DNA of 64,000 nt from Vinca minor (taxonomy: Eukaryota > Streptophyta > Magnoliopsida > Gentianales > Apocynaceae): assembly GCA_026122235.1 (NCBI GenBank), contig JAOCZM010000285.1:1612001-1676000 (forward strand). The letters run 5' to 3'. Below are positions 30,881-41,593 of the stretch, in pieces. Numbering within the stretch: position 1 is the stretch's first letter; the number at the start of each line of letters is the position of its first letter. The notes below the pieces were generated by a model that saw only the letters and a program-made list of their open reading frames with translations, was not told the DNA's origin and made no database searches. A program made the position numbers and the translations under genes.

Positions 30881-31912
30881 ATGGAAGAGACATCGGGCAG
30901 CAAGGAAGGACAAGGAAATTTCACAATTCAAGCTTTCCAACAACAGTTTGCAAGGTTTAGAAATGTGCTTGAAAGCATAAGCGAACGTTTGGAGAGGCTA
31001 GAAAATCCAACACCTAGAAGGCATGGAAATCCCCAACAAAATCAATGGAGAAATCAAGAAGAATGGGATACAGAAGGAGAGGAAGAAGTGGAACTAACTC
31101 ACCGATGCAATAGGCGTGGTCGAAGGAGGCATAACAACGAAGTAGATAGAGATCTTGGCAACATAAAACTGAAAATTCCTACATTCCAAGGAAAAAGTGA
31201 TCCAGAAGCATATTTGGAGTGGCAAAAGAAGGTAGACCTTATCTTTGAATGTCACGACTACTCCGAGGAGAAGAAGGTGAGGCTTGCTGGAATTGAATTC
31301 ACCGATTATGCCATAGTTTGGTGGGATCAATTCACTACAAATCGAAGGCATTTTGGGGAGAGGCCAGTTTCTACTTGGGCGGAAATGAAGACTATCATGC
31401 GTAAGAGGTTTGTTCCTTCTCATTATTTTTTAGATTTGTATCAAAAGCTTCAAACTATGACTCAGGGTACCAAATATGTCGATGAGCACTACAAAGAGAT
31501 GGAGGTTGCCATGATTAGGGTAAATGTAGAAGAAGATAGAGAGGCAACAATGGCTAGATTCTTAAGCAGGTTGAACAAGGATATTGCAAATATTGTGGAG
31601 CTGCAACACTACGTGGAGCTAGAAGATATGGTGCATACATCTATGAAGGTGGAAAGACAATTGAAGAAGAAGGGATTTGTCCAAAAGAGTTACACACAAA
31701 ATTTTCAGTCATCAAACAAGTTTAAAGGAGATGCATCCAAAACAAGCTCTGGGGAAACTTCTAAATCTCAAGGAGAGCTGACCAAAGCCAAGCCAAATGG
31801 AATTGACAAGGGTACAGGTATTCGAAATACTTCTTCTAAAAATAGAGATACCAAGTGTTTTCGATGTCAGGGATTTGGACATATTGCATCTCAATGTCCA
31901 AATAAAGAATAA
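30881..31912 (+). pseudogene. G3 gag, open but cut from pol by a frameshift
   Basis: The first in-frame ATG is at 30881 (MEETSGSKEGQGNF); the GTG at 30860 is less likely. The capsid has DLGNIKLKIPTFQGKSDPEAY, WQKKVDLIFECHDYSEEKK, WWDQFTTNRRHFGERP, KRFVPSHYFLDLY, YYKEM-like HYKEMEVAMIR and ARFLSRLN. The nucleocapsid knuckle CFRCQGFGHIASQC is intact. The TAA at 31910-31912 overlaps the next ATG. Comparison with the shared gag-pol layout suggests a one-base deletion just after PNK rather than a designed stop. Confidence 0.85.
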
Positions 31913-34900
31913 TGACCATGAAGGACAATGGGGAAGTGGAAACTGAAAATGAGCATGTGTCAAGTGATGATGGTGAACAACTGGAAGAAACTTCACCGGA
32001 ACAAGGAGAGCTTTTGGTTGTTAGAAGGGCTCTAAACATGAATGTAAAGATGAACGAAGCAAAACAACAAAGGGAAAACATTTTTCACACAAGGTGTTTG
32101 GTTCAAGGTAAAGTTTGCATGATAATTATTGATGGTGGAAGTTGTGCAAATGTTGCTAGTTCTGAAATGGTGGAAAAACTGAGTTTAGCTACAACTAAGC
32201 ACCCTCACCCATACAAGCTTCAATGGCTTAATGAGTGCGGGAAAATTTGTGTGACTAAACAAGTTTTGGTGATGTTTTCAATTGGAAATTACAAGGATGA
32301 AGTTTTATGTGATGTGGTGCCAATGCATGCTAGCCATATTCTCTCGGGTAGGCCATGGCAATTTGATCGATATGTGGTTTATGATGGGTTTCTTAACAGA
32401 TACACACTCAAGCATAAAAGTAAAACAATCATGCTTGTGTCATTAAGTCCACAACAGGTTCAAGAAGATCAACTCAAAATGTCCCAATCAAGGAGAGCTA
32501 GAGAGAGTGAGGAAAAGAAAAATGTGTTTGATGGGCGAAAATTGAGTGGGAAAAAGAATGGAGAGAAAAACAAGAGTGCTGAATTGAGTGTGTTTGAGGG
32601 AGAAAAGAAATTAGTTGAAAATGAAAGTAAAAAGAAGCTGAATTTTTATGCAAGGGCAACTGAGATGCAAAAGGCGTTAGTAGAAGAAAGGAGTGTGTTG
32701 GTGATAGTCTTTAAGGAGTCTTATTTCAGCACTAATGAACTAACCTCATCTTTGCCTAGTTCAATTTTGTCTCTTTTGCAGGAATATGACGACGTCTTTC
32801 CGTAAGAAGATCCAAGTGGATTGCCTCCACTAAGGGGAATTGAACATCAAATTGACTTCATTCCTGGGGCAACACTTCCAAACAAGCAAGCTTATAGAGC
32901 TAATCCGGATGAAACAAAAGAGATTCAAAGGCAAGTGGAGGATTTGATGACTAAAGGAAAAATTCGGGAAAGCATGAGTCCATGTGCCGTACCAGTGATC
33001 GTGGTACCAAAGAAGGATGAAACATGGAGAATGTGCACAGATTGTCGAGCTATCAATAACATCAATGTAAAGTATCACTATCCTATTCCTAGGCTAGATG
33101 ATATGCTTGATGAGTTGCATGGTTCTATGATCTTCAATAAAATTGATTTGAAAAGTGGGTATCATCAAATTAGAATCAAGGAAGGTGATGAATGGAAAAC
33201 TGCCTTTAAAACAAAATATGGTTTATATGAGTGGTTAGTCATGCCTTTTGGTTTAACTAATGCACCAAGCACTTTCATGAGATTAATGAACCATGTTTTG
33301 CGTGACTTTATTGGAAAATTTGTGGTAGTTTATTTTGATGACATTCTCATTTATAGCAAGAACATTGAGGAACATCTTATCCATTTGCATAATGTACTTG
33401 ACACCTTAAGAAGAGAGTCTTTGTACGCTAATCTTAAAAAGTGTTCTTTTTGCATGGATAAAGTTGTTTTTCTTGGGTTTGTAGTAAGTGCTAATGGGAT
33501 TGAAATGGAAAAGGAAAAGGTTAAGGCAATAATGGATTGGCCGATTCCTAAAAATATTTCTGAAGTGAGAAGTTTTCATGGGCTTGCAAGTTTCTATAGG
33601 AGGTTTGTAAAGGACTTTAGCACCATAGCTGCACCATTGAATGAGATTGTGAAGAAAGAAATTGGATTTCATTGGGGATAGAAACAACAACATGCTTTTG
33701 ATCTTCTGAAAGAAAAATTAACCACTGCACCAATTCTTGTATTACCTAATTTTGATAAAACTTTTGAACTTGAATGTGATGCATCAGGTGTTGGTGTAGG
33801 AGCTGTTTTGATGTAGGAAAGAAAACCAATTGCCTACTTTAGTGAGAAGCTGAAAGGAGCTCAATTGAACTATCCAACCTATGACAAGGAGCTCTATGCT
33901 TTGGTGAGAGCATTGCGAACGTGGCAGCACTACCTGTGGCCAAAGGAGTTTGTGATCCACACAGATCATGAATCACTTAAATATCTCAAGGGGCAAGTTA
34001 AGTTGAGTAAGAGGCATATCAAATGGGTGGAATTCATTGAATCATTTCCTTATGTGATTAAGTACAAGAAAGGGAAAGAAAACATTGTAGCCGATGCTTT
34101 ATCTAAGAGGCATGCTTTAGTAACCACATTGAGTTCTAAACTACTTGGTTTTGAGTTAATTAAGGAAATGTATGCTAATGATTATGGTTTTTCTTCTGCC
34201 TATACTACTTGTGAACATGCTGCATTTGATAAATTCTATAGGCATGAGGGATATTTATTTCGTGAGAATAATCATTGCATCCCTAAATGTTCTATGCGTG
34301 AATTGCTTGTTCGTGAGGCCCATGGAGGAGGTTTAATGGGACACTTTCGTGTGCACAAAACTTTAGAAGTTTTGCGTGAGCATTTCTTTTGGCCGGGTAT
34401 GCGTGCTGATGTGGAAAGAATTTGTGAGAAATGCATTACTTGTAAACAAGCAAAATCAAAATTAAAGCCTCATGGATTGTATAAGCCTTTACCTATCCCT
34501 AGTGAACCTTGGGTAGACATATCCATGGATTTTGTTTTGGGTTTGCTTAGGACAAGAAAGGGTAGAGATTCTGTATTTGTAGTAGTTGATCGATTTTAAA
34601 AAATGGCACACTTCATTCCATGTCATAAAAGTGATGATGCTACTCATGTTGTTGATTTGTTCTTTAAAGAGGTTGTGCGTTTGCATGGAGTGCCTAGAAC
34701 AATTGTTAGTGATAGAGATGCAAAATTCTTAAGTCACTTTTGGTGTGTCTTATGGAACAAATTGGGAACTAAACTTCTGTTTTCTACTACTTGTCATCCA
34801 CAAACTGATGGTCAAACGGAAGTAGTTAATAGAACTTTGTCTCAATTACTTAGATCTTTAATCCAAAAGAACTTAAAGAATTGGGAAGATTGCTTGTCAT

Positions 34901-35602
34901 TCTGCTACAAAGTTCTCTCCTTTTGAGATTGTTTATGGGTTTAATCCATTGAGTCCACTTGATCTTATACCCATTCCAATTGATGAGCGTGCAACTGTTG
35001 ATGGAAAAGCGAAGGCAGAATTGATTAAGAAGTTGCACGAAAAGGTGAGAATCAACATCGAGCAGCAAACTGAGCAATATGCTAAGCAAGCCAACAAGGG
35101 CCGAAAGAAGGTTCTCTTTAAACCCGGAGATTGGGTTTGGTTGCACTTGAGAAAAGAAAGATTTTCAGCAAAGCGCAAGTCCAAGCTGCAACCAAGGGGG
35201 GATGGACCTTTTCAAGTGATTGCACGAATCAATGACAATGCTTACAAGCTAGACCTTCCTAGTGAGTATAATGTAAGTGCCACTTTTAATGTTTCTGATC
35301 TTTCTCCTTTTACTGCAAATTCAGATTCGAGGAGGAATCCTTTTGAAGAGGAAGGGAATGATGGAGACCAACCGAGGGCAACCAATCCAAGCAAAGGAGA
35401 TCCTTTTCAAATTCATGGAGGTCCTATTACAAGAGCAAGAGCTAAACAAATTAATAAATATATGATGAGTCTAGTTGCTGAAATTAAAGACAAAGCACAA
35501 GAGAACTCATTAGAAGACCAAATGGTGAATGTTCTTCAAGTTATTGGGCCGAAATGCATCCAAGAAAATGAGCTAGAGCTAAAATCTGAATTTGGCACTT
35601 AA
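31912..35602 (+). pseudogene. G3 pol: PR-RT-RH-IN with LTR-encoded tail, five breaks
   Basis: Protease: IIIDGGSCANVASSEMV (about 32130) and ILSGRPWQFDR. A stop at 32803-32805 precedes RT (LPPLRGIEHQIDFIPG, TDCRAINN, MPFGLTNAPSTF, VVYFDDILIYSKN with intact FDD, RSFHGLASFYRRFV). Further stops: 33679 (Trp-to-stop), about 33813 in RNase H, and 34597 in integrase. RNase H has ECDASG, HTDHESLKYLKG and ADALS. Integrase has GGGLMGHF, CITCKQAK, SMDFVLG (Asp), TIVSDRDAKFLSHFW (Asp) and TDGQTEV (Glu). About 34900 has a deletion. The C-terminal domain GDWVWLHLRKERF and tail GGPITRARAKQIN end inside the LTR at 35602. Confidence 0.92.
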
Positions 35603-36168
35603 ATTGCTGATTGTGGGCTGCCAAATTCGTGCAAGACATGAAGCCCAAGAAGAAGTTTTCATTTAATTAATTTTCAGCATAGAAAGTGTGTTTTTAAGCC
35701 ATTTAATTAGTCAAGCTTTTTAGTTATTCAATGAGTCTCTTAGTATAGTTTAAAGAAGTCATTTCTATTTCATAAATGTATTAAATTCAGTCAAAGAGGC
35801 CTTTGAATTCCCTTAGGTAAGCTGAATTTCGGGATTCACTTGAAAAGCCTTCATGTTTGCCTATAAAAGGCCATCTAATGCTATGTAAAATTCAGACTTT
35901 GATAAATAGAAATACACATTTGTTTAGTGAGATTAAATTCTCTTTGTTGAGCTTCTATAGTTCAAGAACTTATCAAGATCGGTGAGCAAGATCTTGTGGC
36001 ATTCATCATACATTTGGTTCTTGGTTCTCTTATAACCAACGGGTCAAGGTTTCCTTTGCTCTTGGTAAGATCAAACTAGATTCTCGATCTAGGGAGACCG
36101 CTGCCAATCATTATACTTACGGTTCTTCGATCATTATATCCAACAGGTCATTCGTTCTATCCGCATCA
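35359..36168 (+). repeat. G3 3' LTR (810 bases)
   Basis: It starts TGATGGAGACC after the purine tract GAAGAGGAAGGGAA (35345-35358) and ends CCGCATCA at 36168. About 25 differences from the 5' LTR by eye, so it is older than M and N2. The first 244 bases encode the pol tail. Confidence 0.93.
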
Positions 36169-36319
36169 TTTGGTCTTCTAATGAGTTCTCTTGTACATTG
36201 TCTTTAATTTCAGCAACTAGACTCATCATAGCTTTATTTCTTGCTCATGTAATAGGACCTCCATGAATTTGAAAAGGATCTCCTTTGCTTGGATTGGTTC
36301 CCTCGGTTGGTCTCCATCA
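36169..36319 (-). repeat. G3 inverted LTR tip
   Basis: TTTGGT (36169-36174) repeats the first bases after the 5' LTR. 36175-36319 is then the reverse complement of the first 145 or so LTR bases (compare 29625-29780), ending GGTCTCCATCA at 36319. N3 pol resumes at 36320. Confidence 0.9.
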
Positions 36320-37144
36320 CCTCGGCAACTCCTTGGGGATTATTCCTTGAAATTCCTGAAAAATATCAATAACAAAACTAGATAGAGAAGAAGAAGTTAG
36401 ACTAAAATCATTAGTAAAAAGGGAACTTTTGGTTCCTTTGAAAACTAACAAAACAATTACTTGTTTTGCTCGAATTTCCCTATCTACCTTTCTCTGATTT
36501 ATAGACAATCACTATTTTCTCACTTTTAGAGCACTTTCCTTTTGTCCCACATTAGGCTCGGCTTTTTCTTTACTTTTTACCTCGAATTTTACCTCAAGGG
36601 TAGGATCACTCTTATTTTTCAACTCGCTCTCTTTTTTCTCTTTTTCTCTATTCTCTATATTTATGGCCATTTGTTTATGTACCTCACAAGCTTGACTAGG
36701 AGATAAAGGAAGTAATGTAAATATGATTTTATCCTTTATAACTTCATATACCTTATTTCTTCCCATATGATTGGCACTTCGATCATATTTCCATGGCCTT
36801 CCCAAAATTATGTGACTTGCGGTCATAGGAACCACATACCGAATCTTTAAACCTCCCAATTCCAAACTCGATCTCGACTTGTTTATCCACCTTAATTTCG
36901 CCACTATTATTCAACCAAGAGAGCTTATAAGGCATAGGATGTGCCTTACATGGTAAATCAAGTGCGGAAACCGTATCATAAGAACAAACGTTAGTAAAAC
37001 TCCCATTATCAATAATTAATAAACAAAGCTTGCTTTTAACGTTGCACTTAGTTTGGAATATGTTGCTTCTTTGTTGATGAACATCATCCACTGGTTGTGA
37101 AAGAAGATTCATCTTGACCAATAGGTGATTTCCCTCTTCCGGAG
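36320..37144 (-). pseudogene. N3 protease and PR-RT linker, right piece
   Basis: From 37121 leftward: MVKMNLLSQPVDDVHQQRSN, LLIIDNGSFTNVCSYD (active-site Asp in DNG), AHPMPYKLSWLNNSGEIKV, then a shift, TASHIILGRPWKYDRSANH and the Lys/Glu linker, ending at TAG (36512-36514). This is the same position as the TAG in gypsy A and D. After it comes the stretch to 36320: KVDREIRAKQVIVLLVFKG and FQGIIPKELPR. The gag part is lost at the boundary with gypsy C. Confidence 0.88.
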
Positions 37145-37994
37145 TGACACGGTACCGACCTCGGGGCTAACCAACTCAAAGGATTACCTACATAAACCAA
37201 TGATGCGACTTAGAACACGGAGCTTGATTCAACTACTACATCATTGACCAGAATACTAAAGTACAAAGAGGACGCTAAGTTACATATAGAATATGACGTA
37301 CAAGTTATCCCTCAAATTCTACAAGATATTCAATTCGGCCCAAAACAAGCATAAATAGGGGTATTTTAGTCATTTGTACATTAAAGTCTATTTTAGACTT
37401 TACTATATTTCGGCTAAGTTTATTATGTTAGTTATTATTTTAGGTGTATATAGCAAGTGTAGCTATAATAAAGGACATGTTGTCCATGTGTTAGTTAGTT
37501 GGTTATCAAGAGTCCTAATTCTTCAAGGACTCTTCATATGTTTGTTAGCTATATCTAGAGTAGCCACCTAGAATAGTGTTTACAAGATAATAGGACATGT
37601 TGTCCATTATCTTAGGCTAGTGTTATACCTGATAGCAAGTTTGTTATTGAAGAGTCCTACTTCTTCAAGGACTCTTCCTTTTATTGTTTGATGGAACCAA
37701 AATCTCACTCGATTTAAGAGAGATTTCGGCCACCTTATTATTTACGTTAGATATATTGATATTTTGGTTAAGGTTATATTCCTTAGATACTTGTTTATGA
37801 ATTTTCGTTAGAACTTCATATTCTTTGAGTTACTGTATCAACTAGATAGTTTCACTAGTTGTGGTGTTTCAGCCTTCATTGTTACTTAGCCTTCTTTAGA
37901 GTTGCGTTGAGTAAATTCACTTGGAACTATTCGAGATAGAGAAAGATCCGCTAAAAAGCCGAACGTAGATATAAAACATCTTGGTTCCGCATCA
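37145..37994 (+). repeat. Gypsy C 5' LTR (850 bases)
   Basis: TGACACGGTACCGACC to GTTCCGCATCA. It contains the U3 hairpin pairs (AAAGTCTATTTTAGACTTT near 37383; AGAGTCCT pairs near 37509 and 37650). It starts TGACAC instead of TGATAC. Confidence 0.9.
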
Positions 37995-37996
37995 AG

Positions 37997-38008
37997 TGGT
38001 ATCAGTGC
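37997..38008 (+). other. Gypsy C primer binding site, one mismatch
   Basis: TGGTATCAGTGC differs from the tRNA-iMet complement TGGTATCAGAGC at one base. Confidence 0.88.
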
Positions 38009-38667
38009 AAAAGGTTGATCTCTATCTTGGTGTACCCTTACGCTTTTCATTAAAAAAAAAAGATTACAAAAAAAATTACTAGTACTCCACGCAAAAGCCA
38101 TCCGGAAGTAAAGAAATTGGCAACCGGGTTATCCTATATAGACAAGGATCAAACCAAAAGAAAACTTCCTTGTCCTTGAAACACAAAGGAATTGGCTCTT
38201 GATCCCTCTTTTCCTGAAAAGCCGCCAACAAATTCATCAAATCGAGGTAAAATCTTCCTAATCCGGAGTTTTTGATATTGTGTGGCCAAGAAAAGGGCAA
38301 GTCTTTGGTAAAAAGGTAAGAAAAGAAATCAACAAACAATTTTTCAAGAAATTTTTCTTCATCGGTACTGTTCATGCTACTATTCATCCGAGAATTAAAT
38401 TTCAACTTACAAGAAATCAAGAAGCGTAAAGATCACATCTTTTTAACGATTACTCTAATATTTCTTTCTTAACTTTTTGTTTAGGTCAAGATAGGAATTC
38501 TTTCCCATATTTTTCATCTTTTTATCAACGCAATAAGTTAGGAATCCTTAATTCATCTAGAGTTGAAGTTCTTGACAAGTATTGTTGGAATAAATAGAAT
38601 TTTTTTTCTTTCTATCTAACGTTTTGAGTGTTTTATTTTTCAAGATTAACATGTCTTTTATTGAAAT
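38009..38667 (+). other. Gypsy C leader and gag start codons
   Basis: The leader contains the AAGAAATTGGCAACCGGG segment shared with M and N2, and TACTGTTCATGCTACTATTCATCC near 38362, related to the leader arrays of M and N2. The ATG at 38651 (MSFIE) starts gag and is interrupted 17 bases later by the solo LTR. Confidence 0.78.
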
Positions 38668-40200
38668 TGTTAGTAGTGCCCTAGGACCATTAGCATATGT
38701 TGTACGTTTTATATCTTTTTGAGCATTTCATCTGAATAGTTAATTTTGCTTATGAACATCATCAAATGCGTGATTTGATAGTAAAACTCATTTTCTTATG
38801 TAATTACTATTTTAGTTGTCCCTAATTTTATGTAATCTACTTTACAATGAAATAAAACTAGTATGATGTTTGATTGATGATTATGTTTTACTAATCACGT
38901 GTAATGAGTACAAATCATGTCATAGATGCAATATATTGAGATATATCGTATCGGACGTGATCCGTTAGAGAAGTAATAATTCATGGTCCTTAGTCATAAG
39001 TATTACTTCCTCAATACTATTTTAAAATCCTTAGACCTTATGTCTCCATTGATTCTAGCATGAATGGAGCCACGCTTTGACTCTGTCGTACGTTGCTTTT
39101 AATCGAGTAATCAATACGACTGATGATCGGATGTAGTGTCCTATCATGGCTTGAATGTGAGAGGCATTGTAAGGAATTTATCCCTCTCTTATTAGAGAGA
39201 GATATCCATGGGCCCCTCGATAGGGAAAGACTGTTTAAATGTATGACCGTGCTCAAACGTATTTAATAAAGTGGTTATTAAATATTGTTTGATGGAACAG
39301 TCTACTTGGAGATCGAGCATAAATATAATTAAGCCTTATAAGGGTGACGACTACCATGCCCTATGCTTAATTAGGATATCGCGAGACAAAAGGATTAAAT
39401 AGTGGATTGATATTAGGTTCCACCGTAAATTCATTCACTTTGGGTAGTCACAATGTCCTGCTAAGGACAGCTTGTGATTTATGAACACATACTACTACTA
39501 AGTGTGTTTTCATTGCCATTGTGATATGAACCTACAGGGTGACACGCATAGATGAGTTAACGAGCTTCACATCCATATTCAATGAATCTAGAATGTGTCT
39601 AGGTTCATTGCATCGGACATTTATTTTTCTGAGGATAATAAGACGTTATTATTCGAATTAGAGATAAGGGGGCATTTTCGGTATAGCTGGGATTATGTTG
39701 GAGTTGTTATCCGATAAAGACTCCCACTGCCAGCAGAAGTCTAGGGGACGTGGGAGTTTGAGACTCCCACTGCCAGAAGAAGTGGATAGGACGTGGGAGT
39801 TGTTCTTGGAACAAACTCTCACACCCTAGATAAACTTCTCTTGGCCGAAACCTAGAGACTAATGCTTGAGCCGCACAAAATACCGAAATACCAAGAAATC
39901 AGATTTCTTGTTCTCTGCCTCCCTTTCTCTCTATATTCCCGAAACTCAAAAAATCAGAAGAGCTAGCACTCGCTGATTGTTTCGTCGTGTGGATATCGAT
40001 AGGGAGTAATTTCGCAAGGGAGGACTCAAGGTGGTTGCAGCCTAGAGCCAAAGACAGAACCTTTTCACTCAAGAAACATATTCTTGAACCAAGAAACGTA
40101 AGTATTGTCTTGTATTTTTCGATTCGTTTTTGTATGAGCGGATCCTTCAGGGGAGGACACATGGGTGTTTAGAACGAGTTTCTGCCCCTGAATCCCTTCA
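38668..40200 (+). repeat. Copia C1 solo LTR (1533 bases)
   Basis: A full-length LTR from TGTTAGTAGTGCCC to GAATCCCTTCA with no internal copia sequence. It contains all LTR segments of 14084-15613. Flanks GAAAT (left) and AAAGG (right) do not give a clean 5-base duplication, although gypsy C gag sequence lies on both sides. Confidence 0.92.
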
Positions 40201-40226
40201 AAAGGTTTATCAAAGAAAGATACCAT

Positions 40227-40807
40227 TATAGACTATTCTAGACTTTAATTATATTTAGTATTGTTATTTTCCTATTTCTAGCCGTGTAATAGCAAGTATG
40301 CTAAATAAAGGACATGTTGTCCATAAGTTAGTTAGTTTGTTATTAAGAGTCCTAATGCAACTAGGACTCTTCATTATTTTGGTAGTTATTTATGTTTATG
40401 CCGCCAAGATAATAGGCACATGTCCCTATTATCTTGTTTAGGTAGTTACTTGATAGCAAGTTATTATTCAAGAGTCCTAATTCTTCAAGGACTCTTATTT
40501 CCCTTATCCTAGTTTGAGTTGGAACCGAATTACCCTCTACTTAAAGGGAATTTCGGCCACCTCTTTTACTTAAACTTGATCTATTGATATTTTGATTAAG
40601 GTTAATCCTTTGATACTTGTTTATGAACTTTCGGTTGAATTTCATATTCCTTTAAGTTACTGTATCAACTAGTTGGTTTCTCTAGTTGTAGTGTTTCAAC
40701 CTCCATTGATACTTAGCCTTTCCGGGATTGTGTTAAGTATATTCCCATAGAAACTATTCGAGATAGAGAAAGATCTGCTAAAAGCTGAATCTTGATATAT
40801 CGCATCA
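40227..40807 (+). repeat. Gypsy M 5' LTR, 5'-truncated
   Basis: It corresponds to about 46671-47263 of the 3' LTR and ends GATATATCGCATCA, with a 15-base deletion relative to the 3' LTR near its end. The first 265 or so LTR bases are missing at the join with gypsy C gag. Confidence 0.92.
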
Positions 40808-40809
40808 AG

Positions 40810-40821
40810 TGGTATCAGAGC
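40810..40821 (+). other. Gypsy M primer binding site (tRNA-iMet)
   Basis: TGGTATCAGAGC two bases after the LTR end. Confidence 0.95.
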
Positions 40822-41593
40822 AAAAGGTTGATCTCTATCTTGGTGTACCCTTTACAGTTTTTCTTGAAAAAAATTTCTTGTTTGCTTGAGAATAGCCGAA
40901 AGATAACACAAAAATTATACCCCTACGAAAAAGCCACCCGGAAGTAAAGAAATTGGCAGCCGGGTTAGTACAAAGAAAAAGCCACTCGGATATAAAGAAA
41001 TTGGCAACCGAGTTATCCCACAAAAGACAAGGATACAATCCAAAAGCAAACTTCCTTCAACAAGGAATTGGCTCTTGTTCCCTCTTCCTCTTGAATTAGT
41101 CACCATCAAGGTAAAAATATCAAGGTAACATCTTCATACCATAGAAGTTCTTGATCTGTGTGGCCAAGATAAGGGTAAGTCTTGGGTAAGAAGGGAAGAA
41201 AGGCTTCAAGAAAAAGCAATTTCAAGAAGAAAGAAAATCAAGAAACATAAAGGTTACATCTTTTTCTTGCTCTTGTTACAATTACACTTATACTTTTTCC
41301 CTAGCCTTTTTGTTAAGTCAAGAAAGTACTTCTTGATATATTTTTTCAGCCTTCCATCATTATAACCATTCAATCATTCAAAGTTGGAAGTTCTTGACAA
41401 GTATTTTGAGGGATATTGAGAGAATAAAAATCTGATTACTATTCACAGATTACTATTCACTGGGTACTATTCACAGATTACTATTCCCAGAATAATATTC
41501 ACAGAACACTATTCACAAATTTTGTGAAAGATTCAATCTTTAACATCTTTTTCTACTAAGGATTCTTTTTGTGAAGTTTGTTTTGTAAAGATA
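40822..41593 (+). other. Gypsy M leader with TACTATTCACAG array
   Basis: Homologous to the N2 leader without the Mutator-like insertion. The segment AAGCCACCCGGAAGTAAAG / GCCACTCGGATATAAAG is tandemly repeated near 40930-41000. At 41436-41517 about six units of GATTACTATTCACAG type occur. It ends TTTGTAAAGATA before the gag ATG. Confidence 0.85.

Larger units (their letters stand above)
29625..36319 (+). mobile_element. Gypsy G3 with an inverted LTR tip at its right end
   Basis: A second CRM-like subfamily: LTRs 29625-30432 and 35359-36168 start TGATGGAGACC and end CCGCATCA; PBS, gag and pol lie between. After the 3' LTR come TTTGGT (the first leader bases) and then the first 145 bases of the LTR in reverse complement (36175-36319). 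Both outer ends are therefore U3 ends. The N3 flanks TCTCA (left) and CCTCG (right) look like a degraded 5-base duplication, so the whole block probably integrated as one unit. Confidence 0.9.
27977..37144 (-). mobile_element. N3: non-autonomous gypsy element, split by G3
   Basis: A minus-strand element with 3' LTR 27977-28900 (truncated), pol remnant 28901-29624 and 36320-37144. Gypsy G3 interrupts it at 29624/36320. It keeps the protease region but shares with N1 and N2 the RT palm deletion, and with N1 the join from RT thumb to integrase C-terminus. gag and 5' LTR are lost where gypsy C begins at 37145. Confidence 0.9.
37145..40226 (+). mobile_element. Gypsy C: 5' LTR, leader and gag start
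   Basis: Element with LTR 37145-37994, PBS, leader and the first codons of gag at 38651. A copia C1 solo LTR (38668-40200) sits within the gag start, and gag sequence resumes at 40201 for about 26 bases (ATCAAAGAAAGATACC, like the gag of D near 47910). At about 40227 it is joined to the truncated 5' LTR of M. All of pol and the 3' LTR are missing. Confidence 0.85.

Noticed and set aside
31905..31915. TAATG overlap between G3 gag and pol as a programmed restart
   Set aside because: Comparison with the uninterrupted gag-pol of M and the residues around PNK suggests a simple one-base deletion in this copy.
38668..40200. A clean 5-base target duplication for this solo LTR
   Set aside because: Flanks GAAAT and AAAGG do not match, although gypsy C gag lies on both sides.
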